Shown: in pieces, positions 34,280 to 45,796 of the stretch
How positions within the stretch are numbered: position 1 is the first letter of the stretch
How the letters are laid out: each line of letters starts with the position of its first letter
From: Pyricularia pennisetigena
Lineage: Eukaryota > Ascomycota > Sordariomycetes > Magnaporthales > Pyriculariaceae
Assembly: GCF_004337985.1 (NCBI RefSeq)
Contig: NC_043744.1
Coordinates: 5,365,316 to 5,429,315 of the forward strand
DNA: 64,000 nt
Direction: 5' to 3'
Translations under genes and position numbers: made by a program
Notes under the pieces: model-generated
Seen by the model: only the letters and a program-made list of their open reading frames with translations
Database searches by the model: none
Told to the model about the DNA's origin: nothing

Positions 34280-37200
34280 TGGTGTGGACGTTGGGGTTGC
34301 GGATTTGTCGTCTTGATGCTGTTAACCTCCAGGTATGATGGTTCACAACATGGCCAAAAGTCAAAATGACGACAAGAAAGGAAACAAGTCGCACGAACAG
34401 TGGCAAACCAGAAGGGGATGTGAGCTACACTAGTAATCTCACTATAGTCTCCGCTCACTGTCATGGATTTTGGAGCATCCGAGCACGAGCATTGGTTAAT
34501 CGGGCAAGCCGGGATCGAAGCGCGTTGTTCCGCGAATTGGGGGATTTGCATAGGACTTCCTGTGTGGGTTTAGGTCTACGAGGTATGCAGGGTCCCGAGC
34601 TGAGCCCCTCTCTCGTTCGATCATTACTATACTAGGCCCCGGCCAAGACTCTTGAAGAAAATGGCTGCGGGTGATGAGTTTTGATGGGGAAATGAGGAGG
34701 GGTTTTGGAAGTGGGCGTCAGTCAAGGCGTGTGTTAATTCGAAGTGACAGAAGCAATTTGTGGCTGTTCCAGGCGGTTGCGCGCTAACAATCAAGGCACA
34801 GGGCGGCTCGTGCAGGACCGCCTTAAACAATCCGATATTGGGTTAGGACGACCCAGGAATAGACAAATCTGCTATAGCAACCAAGAAAGAGTTAGGAAAG
34901 AAAGAAACGCCACGGTCCGGCACAGACTGCTCCGTCGGTGCCTGGTGGCGCAGGGGTTGTCAGATGAGTATTGAGAAGGCAGAAATTGGCTGCTGCCTGC
35001 CAGTTGACTTTAGTTTCGGACAGAGTCCTGCTAGGTAGGCTTAGTCCCCGCATAGTCTTGCATAAAACTCAAAAAGGTTGCTCTTTTCAGAATGAGAATG
35101 CCCAAGGCAAACGCCATCAGGGTCGTAGTCGAAATAGACCTCGAAGAAGAGGCGCTCCGAATGGGATGAATAAGATTGTTCGGAGGTGGATTTTGGTGAT
35201 ATTGCGGTCATTTAACTCACTGCCAGTGTTACAGATGTGATTCTTGCACAAATCACATTCTGCCATCCGATCCAAAATATTGCCCGTCAATCTCACCTAA
35301 TAACTGCGAACGAGTAATAAATGTAGACAAGGTACGGTACGTACCTAGATACCCATCCATCCACACAGACAGAAGAAAAAGAAGTCAGACCTTCACGCCA
35401 GCGCAATCCGAAAAGATGAGACAGACGTCGCGAGTCATGACACGCGCTTGTGCACCAAAAGAAAGGAGCTACCCTACCTCGGAGCTTAGCTCATCTAAGC
35501 TGGCCTAAGTTCCAGCCTCCGTCTCATGTGTACCTAAGTCCGAATTAACAATCATAATCCAAGATACTCCGGGACCGAGTTAAACGTCGGCCCTCGCCCC
35601 GAAAGAACTGGTATTCCCGGCTGTATAAATCTTACAGGCTTTTACATTCGTTCTACCAAGAATCAAATAGTATTCATGGATAAGATGTCTACTCGTATCG
35701 GATTCTATCGAACTACCCCATGTCGGTGACGCAGGTGAGATATCTATTTTCTTGCCTCGGCGAGTCCGAGTCTCAGCTCTAGCTCTCCGATGCGATCCCG
35801 GTTCTTGTCCATCACTTTCGGGTTGCCTCGGTCGCCGAGGCAAACCGGAAGCCCGATCGTGTATGCGCCTGGGGGCAGGTCAGAAGCCCACGTTAAGTCG
35901 ATGCGTGGGCTTAGTTTTCTTCAAGCCGATCCTGAGCAAACATAGCCTCAGCAAGGCCCAGGAACAAAAGTGAAGTGTGCGGATCCGCATGTTCGGCCTC
36001 TGCCATCCGTGTCTGCACGCCGATTTCGGCCTTGGTGGCAGCATCAAGCTCCTATAGCCCCGTTGGCAAGTTCGGAGCGCTAAATGGCCCATTTCGTCCT
36101 CAAGAATGATGGAACCCGAAGAGTGTTGGTCATCTCACCATGCAATCTTTCTTGGTGTCAGATTGGTTCAGCAGACAGATGACCACGGATTGGGTATTTT
36201 CAAACTGACACAGAGAAGGCCACGATCACAACTCAAAATGAGCGAGAGCACATCATTTGTACCTACGTTGGACTTGGCTGACGCTATCCCACTTTGGGAC
36301 GCATGTTTGCCGTTGTGGTACTCTTAAGTAATTGTCTGTTAAAACAAAGCATAAAAGCAGGCAACCCTACCCATAAACAAAACAACACCCTCAAGGTCTG
36401 GTTTGGTTCGTATGCGCAACAGAATCTTCTTATGTTCTGTATTTTGATCAACTTGTGTGACACAGTGTCCTTTAATCTGCTGACAGGATTCTGTCGCCTA
36501 CAGGCTTCTCAGCCCTCCTATCTCCAGGATGGAAGGCACGTTCAGAAATTGAACAGGCATCAGCATTGATGACGCCTTAGATGGCTTTTTTACCGAGTGG
36601 CAAATCTAAAATTTCAACCAACAAATAAACAAACCAGACTGACCGGGTCTTCCTTCTCCTCCATTGTCAGTCAATGGGACCAAAGATTTTCACTATACTG
36701 CCAATTAATGTTTTTCATGGCGGTTTTACGAACGCAGACGCCGACTTCCCCACGGGGAGATCGATCTCACATCTCGTCAACCTCTTCTAACTTCGATCTG
36801 GGCTAGCTCTGGTGCTAGTCTAGTCTACTTATTGCTTCGTAACTTCACATTCCAGCACCTCAGAGTCTAAACTTTACCGACTATTGTATACACACCAAAC
36901 CGCGCTGGCCATGTCCACATACAGACTTTTTGATCTCCGTTCGAGGTCATGCATGCACGAGATACTGGTGGCCTTGGCCGTAGTAAATCTCGCACTATCG
37001 CCAGTGTGCTACGTGTCCGGCTCGGCTCGAACTTGTTTTCAATAGCCACTACTGAGGCAGTATTTATCTTTGGCGTGCTGGGTGACGTTACTTTCCTGCC
37101 TCAAACTAAACTTGCCATTTACACCCTCAGTAAAATTTCGCGTCTTTCTGAAAATGAAATTCTGGTTGCGCTTCCTGATCTACCGCGGCCTTGCCCGAAG

Positions 37201-37394
37201 CCGGCCGTCAGCATCCAATCTGCAACTCCTATACCGTATCGCCAAGACCATCTTGTATCGTCGCCAGCCATACCTAGAAGGAGAGGCAGAAGAGAGCCGT
37301 GACGGTGTCGTCAGGGACTGCTTTACCCAACTCTGTCGCTTGCCCATTGCGTTGAAGGCCATGGTATTCCCAACCCTCGCGAAAACTGCATTGA
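34280..37394. other. Gene-poor intergenic, 3.1 kb
   Basis: No gene with usable domain or splice evidence. The promoter of the surface protein gene lies at the left. Frames of 60-120 codons are scattered on both strands and look random. Confidence 0.45.
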
Positions 37395-37905
37395 AGAGGC
37401 ACACTATAATCCGCCCGGAACGCCAGGCTGAGTCTTCGCCCTTACATTGCTCTTCGCTGCAACGTATTTGGATGAGCTGGAACTGGTTGGAACATTGTTC
37501 GAGGAGAAGAGGCCGTGTGACCGTCGCCTACCAGTTGATCAGTTGCGCGCCTGTTTTTGCTGCAGCTTTCACCGGCAATACGAATACGTATCGTTTCTTA
37601 TATCAACCAATCGTGATACCATCACGGGGACGTTAACCGCGCGTCCAAATACAGGAAACAGGAAAGGAGCCTCGTTGGGAAACCAAACCGATGCTCTCAA
37701 CTTTGTACTGGAACAATGGTCGGAGCCAGCCAAGTCATCCGACAACTTGCACCGCTTCTGCAAAATGCACAGAATCTTACATGTTGGTATGAATCTGACG
37801 GACAGTCTTGACTACTTCTGCCAATGCTGCGAATACCAGCCATGGAAAACAATGGATACGAAATCGGGCGAAAAAGTTCACCGCCTCGGGCTCGATAAGC
37901 TGTAA
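37395..37905 (+). pseudogene. Probable ankyrin-repeat gene remnant
   Basis: Two overlapping plus-strand frames carry ankyrin-like pieces. One reads LTLLFAATYLDELELVGTLF (from about 37441). A different frame then reads RVTVAYQLISC and APVFAAAFTGNTNTYRFL (about 37510-37600), and the first frame resumes with FLISTNRDTITGTL. The spacing of AA-x-G/D-x-L-x-LV-x-L-L matches ankyrin helices, but no single frame holds them all, so the gene is frameshifted. Downstream residues (ALNFVLEQW …) may be another repeat. No start, intron set or full domain could be defined. The limits are approximate. Confidence 0.4.
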
Positions 37906-40068
37906 GCCATGCAAATGCAGGTACTGGGAATAAGGTGCCTCCCAAACACGTTAGTCGTGAAAGCATAATATCGGATATGATTCGGAACAGCAGAGGACTG
38001 AAGGTCCATACGCAGGAAACTATCAAAAAGCCCCAGGCTGACACAGGCATGAAGAAGGAACGTCACTGGTCCTTTCGTGCCAGGGCTCTACCTAGGATCC
38101 AACTGGCAGTCACTTTGAAGAAAATTGTGGCCACACCACACTCGGAGAGTACCGTGTATATGGCCAAGGATCACCTCATGCCCTTGGAACAAGGGAAACT
38201 CCCAGGAGGTCAAAAGATAACAGTCCACCACAGTGGTTCAGATACCGATCCAAACGCTCTGATCGAACGGGTCCTTCAAGCCCATCGTCGCTAAGATCGC
38301 TGCCAAAAGTCACACGAAGGTATAGCACAACCTCGCCTGCCAAGGGGAAAGTGTTTGGGCTCCACAGAAAGATCACGTTTTGAAAGCACTTGTTTAGCTG
38401 CCGGCACTATTTCTGCGAGCCGTTCATGGCCGAGGAAGATTGCGTCAGGCTTCTCGTGCCAACATATAATTAGGTTACCAGATTTGACTTTCAATCAGAT
38501 TTCTCCCATCACTTGGCGAAGCACAGTTTAAGTTAAAACCGAAGAAGTGAATACTCGCTTTACGCATGATACCTTTGCAGCTTTTAGGTTCTTTGGAGCC
38601 GAGTCCTGATGGCGTCACCACACGAGCTTGCTTTCGATCAGGGCTCGGTTCCACCGTAGCCATTGCAACTTACCATTTGAGACTGCGGTTGACGTCTTAC
38701 AGAGAAAAAAAATAAAAATAAAAAGTAAGTTCTCCTCAACAGTCTCCTCGCCTTGCAATATATTCATTCCATTACGAGTATCTCAGACCCGCCCAGTTCC
38801 CAACAAGAACATGCAGAACTTCGGGTTTCCGAGTGGGACAAACAGTCTTGGCAAGTACCCTCATTGAGTCCTCATTGAGTTGGCCGCTGTGAGAAATCAG
38901 AGACCAAATGCCGTCTGCAAATAATAGCTTGCGCATTGGGTGAAAAGTGAGAGCGGGACTTGCATGCAGCTGACCGAGGCCAATGACGAGCTTCCGCACC
39001 TTGCATTTGACTATCCATGCCAGCGGATTTACAGCTACGATGGCGGTCAGTTTGTCGTGTACCCCATTGTCCAGTCGCCAAGTACCCCAAGCCTCAAGTA
39101 GCAAAGCTACTATATAGCTTATCGATGACTTAACTTGTGTTAGTCCGAATGCCCTGTGTGGACCTGTTCTCCTTGGCGCGGTCCAACAGTCGATGCCTCT
39201 GCAACCGTCGATTACTAGTCTAGTCTCCTACTGGTCTCAAAAACTTTAATCACCAGGAAGTTCTACTCAAAAGTCAGCTCGCCACGTCGACGATAGGCCC
39301 CTAAAACCTGGGGTTGGGCAGCCAGGCATGAGCGAACGCATGTTTGCTGCATGCGTGGCTTGGGAATCTACTCCCCGTAAATTCATTCCAGCCAGTCATG
39401 TTGCACTGGTAATCTTCGGGGTTAATTCCCTTCCGACAACGACGCACCTGCGCTTCAACTACGCTATCTCTCCGCGCTTCGTACCTAGCTAATTTGTACC
39501 TACCATTGAATGAATCTGGGGAACTAGCACTACTTGTGCGGGGGAACTACCTCCAGATTGGGGAATCAAGAAGCTCCTTTGATTCAATTGCTTTACTTCT
39601 CATGTGCCTTTATCCGTTTTACACATCACGGAAACTCCTGCGCCTCATTGATACCTAACCCCCGGGTTTTTATTTTTCTGTTATTTTCTTTTATTTTCTT
39701 TCTGTTTTTCCTCCCTTACCTCCCCTTCACGTGGGAAAAATAGCCACTCTATCGATATACTCACTTCGTACATCTTCGATTCCCCGCCGTCCATACCTGG
39801 CAAATCATCACCCCGCAACTGACATGTGTGGCTCCTAAGATCCGGATAGTGGAAGAGTCCGGGAATTCGGCCGGTGACACGAAGCAGAACAGAGGCGATA
39901 GCAGGCCACTCGACCTATGCTTTTTTGCGGCTCTGCTGGTCGAACAAGCGAGCGGAGGATAAAACCATCATGTGTGGGTTGGTTGCCTGCTGCTTTTAGA
40001 CCAGTGGAGCTCTCTCCTCGCTATGCACATTCGATGAACCACTTCACGGTCATGTCAGGAGCTACAGC
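37906..40068. other. Gene-poor intergenic, 2.2 kb
   Basis: The plus frame 37935-38294 shows no recognisable domain and may be more debris of the ankyrin remnant. The rest holds AT-rich and T-rich tracts (39668-39710) before the next gene. Confidence 0.45.
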
Positions 40069-42631
40069 ATGTATCATCCAAATTGGCAGCTTTGGTATCA
40101 GCCGCAGCCACTACCGCCATTACCACCACTTCTCGCACAACCTCGCCCACCTCTACAGCCATTAATACCAGTATTCCCGCCGCCGCAACCACCACAGCCG
40201 TTGCTAATGCCATCAGCGCCACCGCTGCCTCAGCGGCTTCCCTTGCCTCCTCGTCAACCTCCACTTTCGGCTCCACCAACTCCTCAATCTGTCATGGGGG
40301 ACTATATCGTCACCAAAGTCACCCCGATGCCGGTGCATCTCCTTGGAGGGTGTAACCGCGAAGCGCAGCGGGCTTATCTTTTGGCCGATATGCTCGAAGA
40401 CCTCCGCCAAGCCGTTTCGGAATCTCTGCATACCCACATGGCAGCCGTGGGTATCGAGTTGCGCCAAACCTGCCGTCTTCTCCGTGAGCTGACTGAAAGG
40501 GCACACGTCCACGAGAGACGGGTCCCCGTGGTTCTCGACTACATCCAGGTCCTACTCCCCTGCCTCATGCGGACCCTGACAGACATGTGGAAGTATCTCG
40601 AGGACAGGACGATGCCGAGGGAGACGCGCTGGCGCAAGATGTACAATGACTTGACCAAGGAAGGTGATATGCCGTTGCATCAGCGCTTCTTGACGTATAA
40701 TAACTTTCTGCACCTTTTAACCCAGATGGTTGCATGGTATGTTGTGTCTTGGGTGTTTCCCCCCTTTTTTTTGGCCATTAATAAATCGCGGTGAGAGCTG
40801 TTCCTTTGCTAACAAAAACTCGAAGCTCGCCGCTTTTTGATTTACATGCCTTGGATCGGTTTCAAGAGAAGATCCTCAGCCTCCGAGTTAAAATGGGTAT
40901 TAGTATGTTGTAACTGGCGAGGAACCCCTCCATAATAAAGCTAATACTTAAACCAAATTAGATAAACCACCGGCTCGCATCGGTCCTCCTCCTGAGCAGG
41001 CTCTCGTACAAATCTCAGCTCGTGGACAGGTATAGTTTTTCAAAAACTACACTGTAGCCAGATAACTGTCAAGGCTGCCTTCTAATACTTTCGCAGACGA
41101 CGAATCACTGGGCCACACAGGTGTACAAGCGGTCTCTTGCATCACGCACTCCTCTAGAAGGGATAAGGCGCGAGTACGTCTTGGTCCAATCCAACACGAT
41201 GCATACATAATATGGTACTGACACAAGAATACAATATGATTCATAGATCTGTCGTACACACCAGACCCGCTCACGCAAGCGACCTATCTTTTCCTCCAGG
41301 TACCGAGCTCCTGTTTAGAAGGTTGGCCATCCTCCCTTTTCAATGGTTGCGATTCCCACCCTTAACACTCGGGCATTTTTTTCTAACTGCCATTTGATAG
41401 GGTTTTTGACAACGGAAATGTTTCCATGTCCTTCTATCTCATACCGACCCACATCCCCGCGAAGCCGGTCAAGAGAGCCCCCTATATTGTTGGCTGCCAC
41501 TACCGGGACGGCTTCCCCAAAAGCTCGAGGCAGGGGGTTCATGAGCTTTGCATCAGGAAGTCCGGCGGTCGGGGTCTGGTGCTCACCGGATGGGACGACA
41601 GGAAGAATCGGCCGCAGCCATGGGCGGCGCTTGCCTTCAACACATGGGAAGGTAAGACGGCAAAGATATTTTGCGCTATTGTCAAGCGTCACCAAGTAGT
41701 AGCATTGAAGACTCCCAGAGGAAACCCAGCACCGACTTTCCCAAAAAGCTATCGGCTAACAACGCATCCGAGTTACAGAGATGGTTTTGTTTTATTGCTC
41801 TTTCCTTTCGTTGAAAGTCTCCAGCCCACTGATGATAGGACTCCAGCCTGATGAGTGGAAGCTTGGCGGCGAGTATACGAGCTTTCAAGCGTAAGACCTC
41901 TTTAGGAACTGGATTCTACTGACGTGTCATAAAATTAGGAAAACCCTCAACTTGGAGTAATAGAGTATAGAAGCTAACAGATGCCTATAGTATAATAATC
42001 GAAGACGGAGTTGAACACTCCCTCCAAGTGCTTGAAGATGCAAATTGCGGAGGACTGCGGCTCCTTACCGAAGCCTCACATGGCGACCAGAAATATCGGC
42101 CTATCTGGACTGCGTTTGGTAGGAGGAAATCTTAACCTAACCCACGGGATCTTGGACTGCGGTTCTTTGAGATGAGGCTCATGGTTTTCTTTTAGTCACG
42201 CATCAATGCCAATCTCATTCATGGTTGGATATTGTCAGCCAGAACGTCGTGTGGCTCAGAGAATTGCAACTGTACGTCTTTTCAAGCCGGTATCGCGAGG
42301 AGAACATGCGTCAGAATAAATACGGCGCTTTCGAAATCCACTTCAAGCAGCCTGTTGGTGAGTTTATAGAAGACCCAGATTCTCTCGTGTCCTCTAAAAC
42401 ATATGTGTTCTGCAAATACATACCGGCACAGATGGCTAAACTAGTACCACCTCTGCGCATCTTTATAACATAGCCGCCTCGAAGTTTGCGAGCTGCCTTC
42501 GTCCTCCGCCGCCGCCCCCTGCGTCGGTCATGCATCCTGAGGACATCGACGAGAGGAGTGAGTCAAGGGCAGCCCCGTCTGTCGACTCGACACGCAGCGA
42601 GTCTCTTCCACCCCTACGCGGTCCTCCTTGA
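40069..42631 (+). CDS. Ten-exon conserved fungal protein of unknown function
   Basis: Model: 40069-40736, 40826-40902, 40962-41029, 41097-41173, 41247-41345, 41401-41651, 41779-41890, 41991-42118, 42196-42357 and 42474-42631, 599 residues. Nine introns keep phase, with branch-like CTAAC/CTAAT sites in most; the donor at 41346 (GTTGCG) is weak. Residues 1-75 are Pro-rich (PPLPPLLAQPRPPLQPLIP). A helical part follows (LPCLMRTLTDMWKYLEDRTM, RWRKMYNDLTKEG), then a probable beta-rich half with GTELLFRRLAILPFQW, GVHELCIRKS, WEEMVLFYCSF, SFQAIIIEDGVEHSLQV and WLRELQLYVFSSRYREEN. I recall a Pezizomycotina family with this order of blocks, but no named domain. The start could lie further upstream. Confidence 0.7.
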
Positions 42632-43699
42632 GATATCCGGTTTGTTGCGGGCACGGTGCTGTTCCATGGAGTATTTACTCTGTGAGCTCTGACGAAAGAA
42701 AGAAGCATGCGTACCTTTCACTGATCACAAGAGTCGACGTTCTTTGATATAAATCGAGAATCTCTCCTCCTACTTTCTGGCTTATCACTTTCTTTCTTTC
42801 TTTTTTTTTTTGTTATTCTATCTTGGGAGTTTTGATGGCCCTAAAAAAGCAAAGATACCCGGCTGGCTTTCCCCATCGGTGGACCTCGTTCCTTTAAAGC
42901 CCCATTCCTTGTTCGCAATCACACCTCCACTCTGGGACTGAAGCATATATTTCGGCTCAGTAATTTGCTCAGGCCATAAAGCCTCTCTTGGACGCTGCAT
43001 TGATTAAGCTCAAAGTCTTGTATATGAGAAATGGTTTGATGATATCATGATGAAATGACGAATTTATGAATTTCATATAGTCTTCACACTATACTATTAT
43101 ACTATTTCATATTTTTACCATAAAATACGAACCGGCTCTGTCACAGTCATCATGTCCATCTCGTGAAGAATCAGAACGTATACCTTGTATAAAAAAACAT
43201 GGCTATCCAGGTTATAAACTGAGGTTTTCCACTATACAACGTCAATTTTGTATTTGCAAGTTATGCATCTTTGGCTGTACTATGTGCATTGGCCCTTTGA
43301 GCCACTTATGTACGAAGAAATACATACGCCCGAATTTCAAGGGGAAAAAAAAAGTGAACAAAGAAATATGAATTTGTGTTTTGTACAGAGAGTAGCCTAC
43401 CACACTCCTTAGACTCCGTGAGAAAAGAAGAAAAAAAAAGAGAGCAAAAGAAAATAAAGAGAAGACTTGGGTGAATGAAGAAATACAATGCATGCACCGC
43501 CCATTTCTACAATGCAAGCCCACCTTTTTTCCGAGTTATGCACACCCATTCCCGCTGGACTCTATACCAATGGTAAGCACAAACCAGGTAAAGGGAGGAG
43601 GAATTAAAAAAAAAAAAGAAAAACAGGGAATAGAATAGTTGGTAGACAAGTGAAGGATTTTTCTTTTCTTTTTTTCTCTCATATCCTCCTCGTACTTCA
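42632..43699. other. Convergent intergenic
   Basis: About 1.1 kb of AT-rich DNA with CTTT and A tracts, between the unknown gene and UBP16. No gene seen. Confidence 0.55.
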
Positions 43700-45796
43700 C
43701 TAGTCTTCCTTCTCCATCTCATAGAACAGCAGGTAAACCTCGCGCTGCATGCCCAGGACGTCCTTTGTCGTGGCCTCCTTGACCTTTTCGTCGCTAAGCC
43801 GCCACCACATGTTGTCCTGGTTCTTGGCCTTCTTCCTCCTGCTGCTGGCCTTGGCCAGAGGGGACGAGGAGCTGAGTGCCGAAGGCTTGCTGGTGCCGCC
43901 ACTACTTGGTTGCTGCTGCTGATCCTCGCCTACTGTGCCTCGGCGCTTGCTCCCGCTTCGGCTGCTGCTCCCCGCCATCCGGGAGAGCGTCGAGCGCGCG
44001 ACTGACCTGAGGCTGGACGAGTCCGTGTCCTTGTCTTTGTCCTTTTCCCTGCGCGGCGACAGGGACAGCGACGCGAGCCTGCTGGTGCTCGACGACGGCC
44101 GCGCCGGCGTGGTCGGGCTGTCGCCGCCACCACCGCCCGCATCGTCGGCCGACGACGAGTTGCTCGGCGTCGTGGCCGGCGTCCCCGCCCCGGTGCCACC
44201 ACCGAGCGACAGATCCGGCGTACTGACGGCGGGACTGCTGCTGCTGGCGCCGTCACCTTTCTGCAGCGGGCCGAGGCGCGGCGTCTGGGTGGCCGGAGTG
44301 GCGGCGACGCTGCCGGCAGCGGCGCCAACGCCCTTGCCGTAGACGCCCGCGCCGGCAAAGGCGTTGGGTGTGCTGTAGGGGGCGTACAGGTTCTGGCGGC
44401 GGAAGCTCTCGTAGTGGCCAGAGTGGTGGGAGCCCTTATGGGCCACGACGCCCAGGAGTTTGTACTTGCGGCGGTGCAGCAGGCCGCCCAGCGGGAGGCG
44501 TTCCGGGAACGCCACCTTTGCCGAATTCTTTTGCGACTGGCTCCTCTCGTAGATGGAGCGCGACAGGTGCACGGCCAGGATCTTGGGGAACGACGTCATG
44601 CGGATGTGGCGCGCTATGCGCCGCTTCGGGGCGTAGCGCGCGTCGGGCAGTGGGACCCCCTCTGGAGTGCGCTCCGGGTCCGTCTCAATGGCCTGCTGGA
44701 GCTGCTCGATGGCCCGGCGCTTAGCCGCGGCCTGTGCCGTGTCCTGGGCCGGCAGACGGGACAGCTCCACCTCGTACACGCCCTTGGCATGCACGAGGCG
44801 ACACTTTTCGCACTTGAAGTCTTCAATATACTCAGTTTTGAACATGCCGTCGAAGCAGGCGTTGAGCGTCGTCGAGGACACCTGCGGCACGTTGAGTGTG
44901 AGTGTGCAAAACGTGTCCTCCTTGGGGCGTGGCTTGAATCCGCATGTGAGGCATTCGATTTGCGACTCGAACTTGCCCTCCATCGGGAAGCCTTCTTCAT
45001 CCTCGTCGTCATCCTCGGCTTGAGCGCCCTTGGCAATAGTTTGTATTGCGCCAAGATCTTCCGAATCTGTACCGCTGGACCCTGCGCCTGCTGCCGTCGG
45101 CGCAACAGCAGCAGAGTTCTCTATCCTCCGGTCGATCCCCCGTCCATCCCCCTCGAGTCCACCCTCCCTCCGTTTAGCAGCGCGCCTTGCCCTCCGCCCG
45201 GCATGATACTCGTCACATAAACGCTCCGCCACGACCTGCAGGAACTCCTGGGCATCCTGCTGCTGGCGGCTGATGCGCTGCCTGAAAGCGCCCTCGAGGT
45301 CCCTGACGAACGGCAGCGCCGACGCCGTCTTCTTGGCGATTGGCCGCTCGTTGAGCTGGTCCAGAATCCGCTTCAGACCAGCCGTGACCACGCCGCCCTG
45401 TAGACCTAGTATCTTCCACTCGGGCAGCCCGCCGTGCGGCACCGCGACTCTGTATATCGATTTTGCGGACGAGGGGGAGGTTGCGTCATGGCGGTTCGAT
45501 GTCGTCTCGCTACTATTGGCGGCGTCGTCATCTTCGCCCAGAGACCGGCGGTGCGTCTCCCGGATCAGGTAGACGCGCAGATCGCCCAGTCCCGCGAGCG
45601 CCTGGAGGATGCTGTTGATGAAGCAGTCGTTGGCCGGGTTGGACAGGCCGACGACGCCGCGCTTGCGCGAGCTGCCGGACCGCGCCGCGTTCTCGCTGTC
45701 GAGGAGGTATGTCGGGGCGAACACGTAGATGAGCGTTATGGCGGCGAGCGACGCGCCGGCGGCGTAGGTCGCTACCTGGAGAGATTTCTCGGGCAT
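43700..45796 (-). CDS. UBP16: Membrane-anchored ubiquitin hydrolase, UBP16-like
   Basis: A USP-family cysteine protease that removes ubiquitin. Yeast Ubp16 sits in the outer mitochondrial membrane by an N-terminal anchor. Single exon, 698 residues. A hydrophobic segment at about 8-28 (ATYAAGASLAAITLIYVFAP) is the anchor. The Cys box is GLSNPANDCFINSILQAL with the nucleophile at Cys58. A zinc-ribbon pair is seen in CLTCGF and CEKCRL. The His box is HKGSHHSGHYESF (His about 460). About 190 Ser/Thr/Gly/Pro-rich residues then separate it from the final USP strands (WWRLSDEKV … VYLLFYEME). The insert lies inside the catalytic fold and is discussed as a finding. The symbol is by homology and layout. 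Confidence 0.87.
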   Translation of the reverse strand: MPEKSLQVATYAAGASLAAITLIYVFAPTYLLDSENAARSGSSRKRGVVGLSNPANDCFINSILQALAGLGDLRVYLIRETHRRSLGEDDDAANSSETTSNRHDATSPSSAKSIYRVAVPHGGLPEWKILGLQGGVVTAGLKRILDQLNERPIAKKTASALPFVRDLEGAFRQRISRQQQDAQEFLQVVAERLCDEYHAGRRARRAAKRREGGLEGDGRGIDRRIENSAAVAPTAAGAGSSGTDSEDLGAIQTIAKGAQAEDDDEDEEGFPMEGKFESQIECLTCGFKPRPKEDTFCTLTLNVPQVSSTTLNACFDGMFKTEYIEDFKCEKCRLVHAKGVYEVELSRLPAQDTAQAAAKRRAIEQLQQAIETDPERTPEGVPLPDARYAPKRRIARHIRMTSFPKILAVHLSRSIYERSQSQKNSAKVAFPERLPLGGLLHRRKYKLLGVVAHKGSHHSGHYESFRRQNLYAPYSTPNAFAGAGVYGKGVGAAAGSVAATPATQTPRLGPLQKGDGASSSSPAVSTPDLSLGGGTGAGTPATTPSNSSSADDAGGGGGDSPTTPARPSSSTSRLASLSLSPRREKDKDKDTDSSSLRSVARSTLSRMAGSSSRSGSKRRGTVGEDQQQQPSSGGTSKPSALSSSSPLAKASSRRKKAKNQDNMWWRLSDEKVKEATTKDVLGMQREVYLLFYEMEKED

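Noticed and set aside
37935..38294. 119-codon frame after the ankyrin remnant
   Set aside because: No domain; may be debris but cannot be supported.
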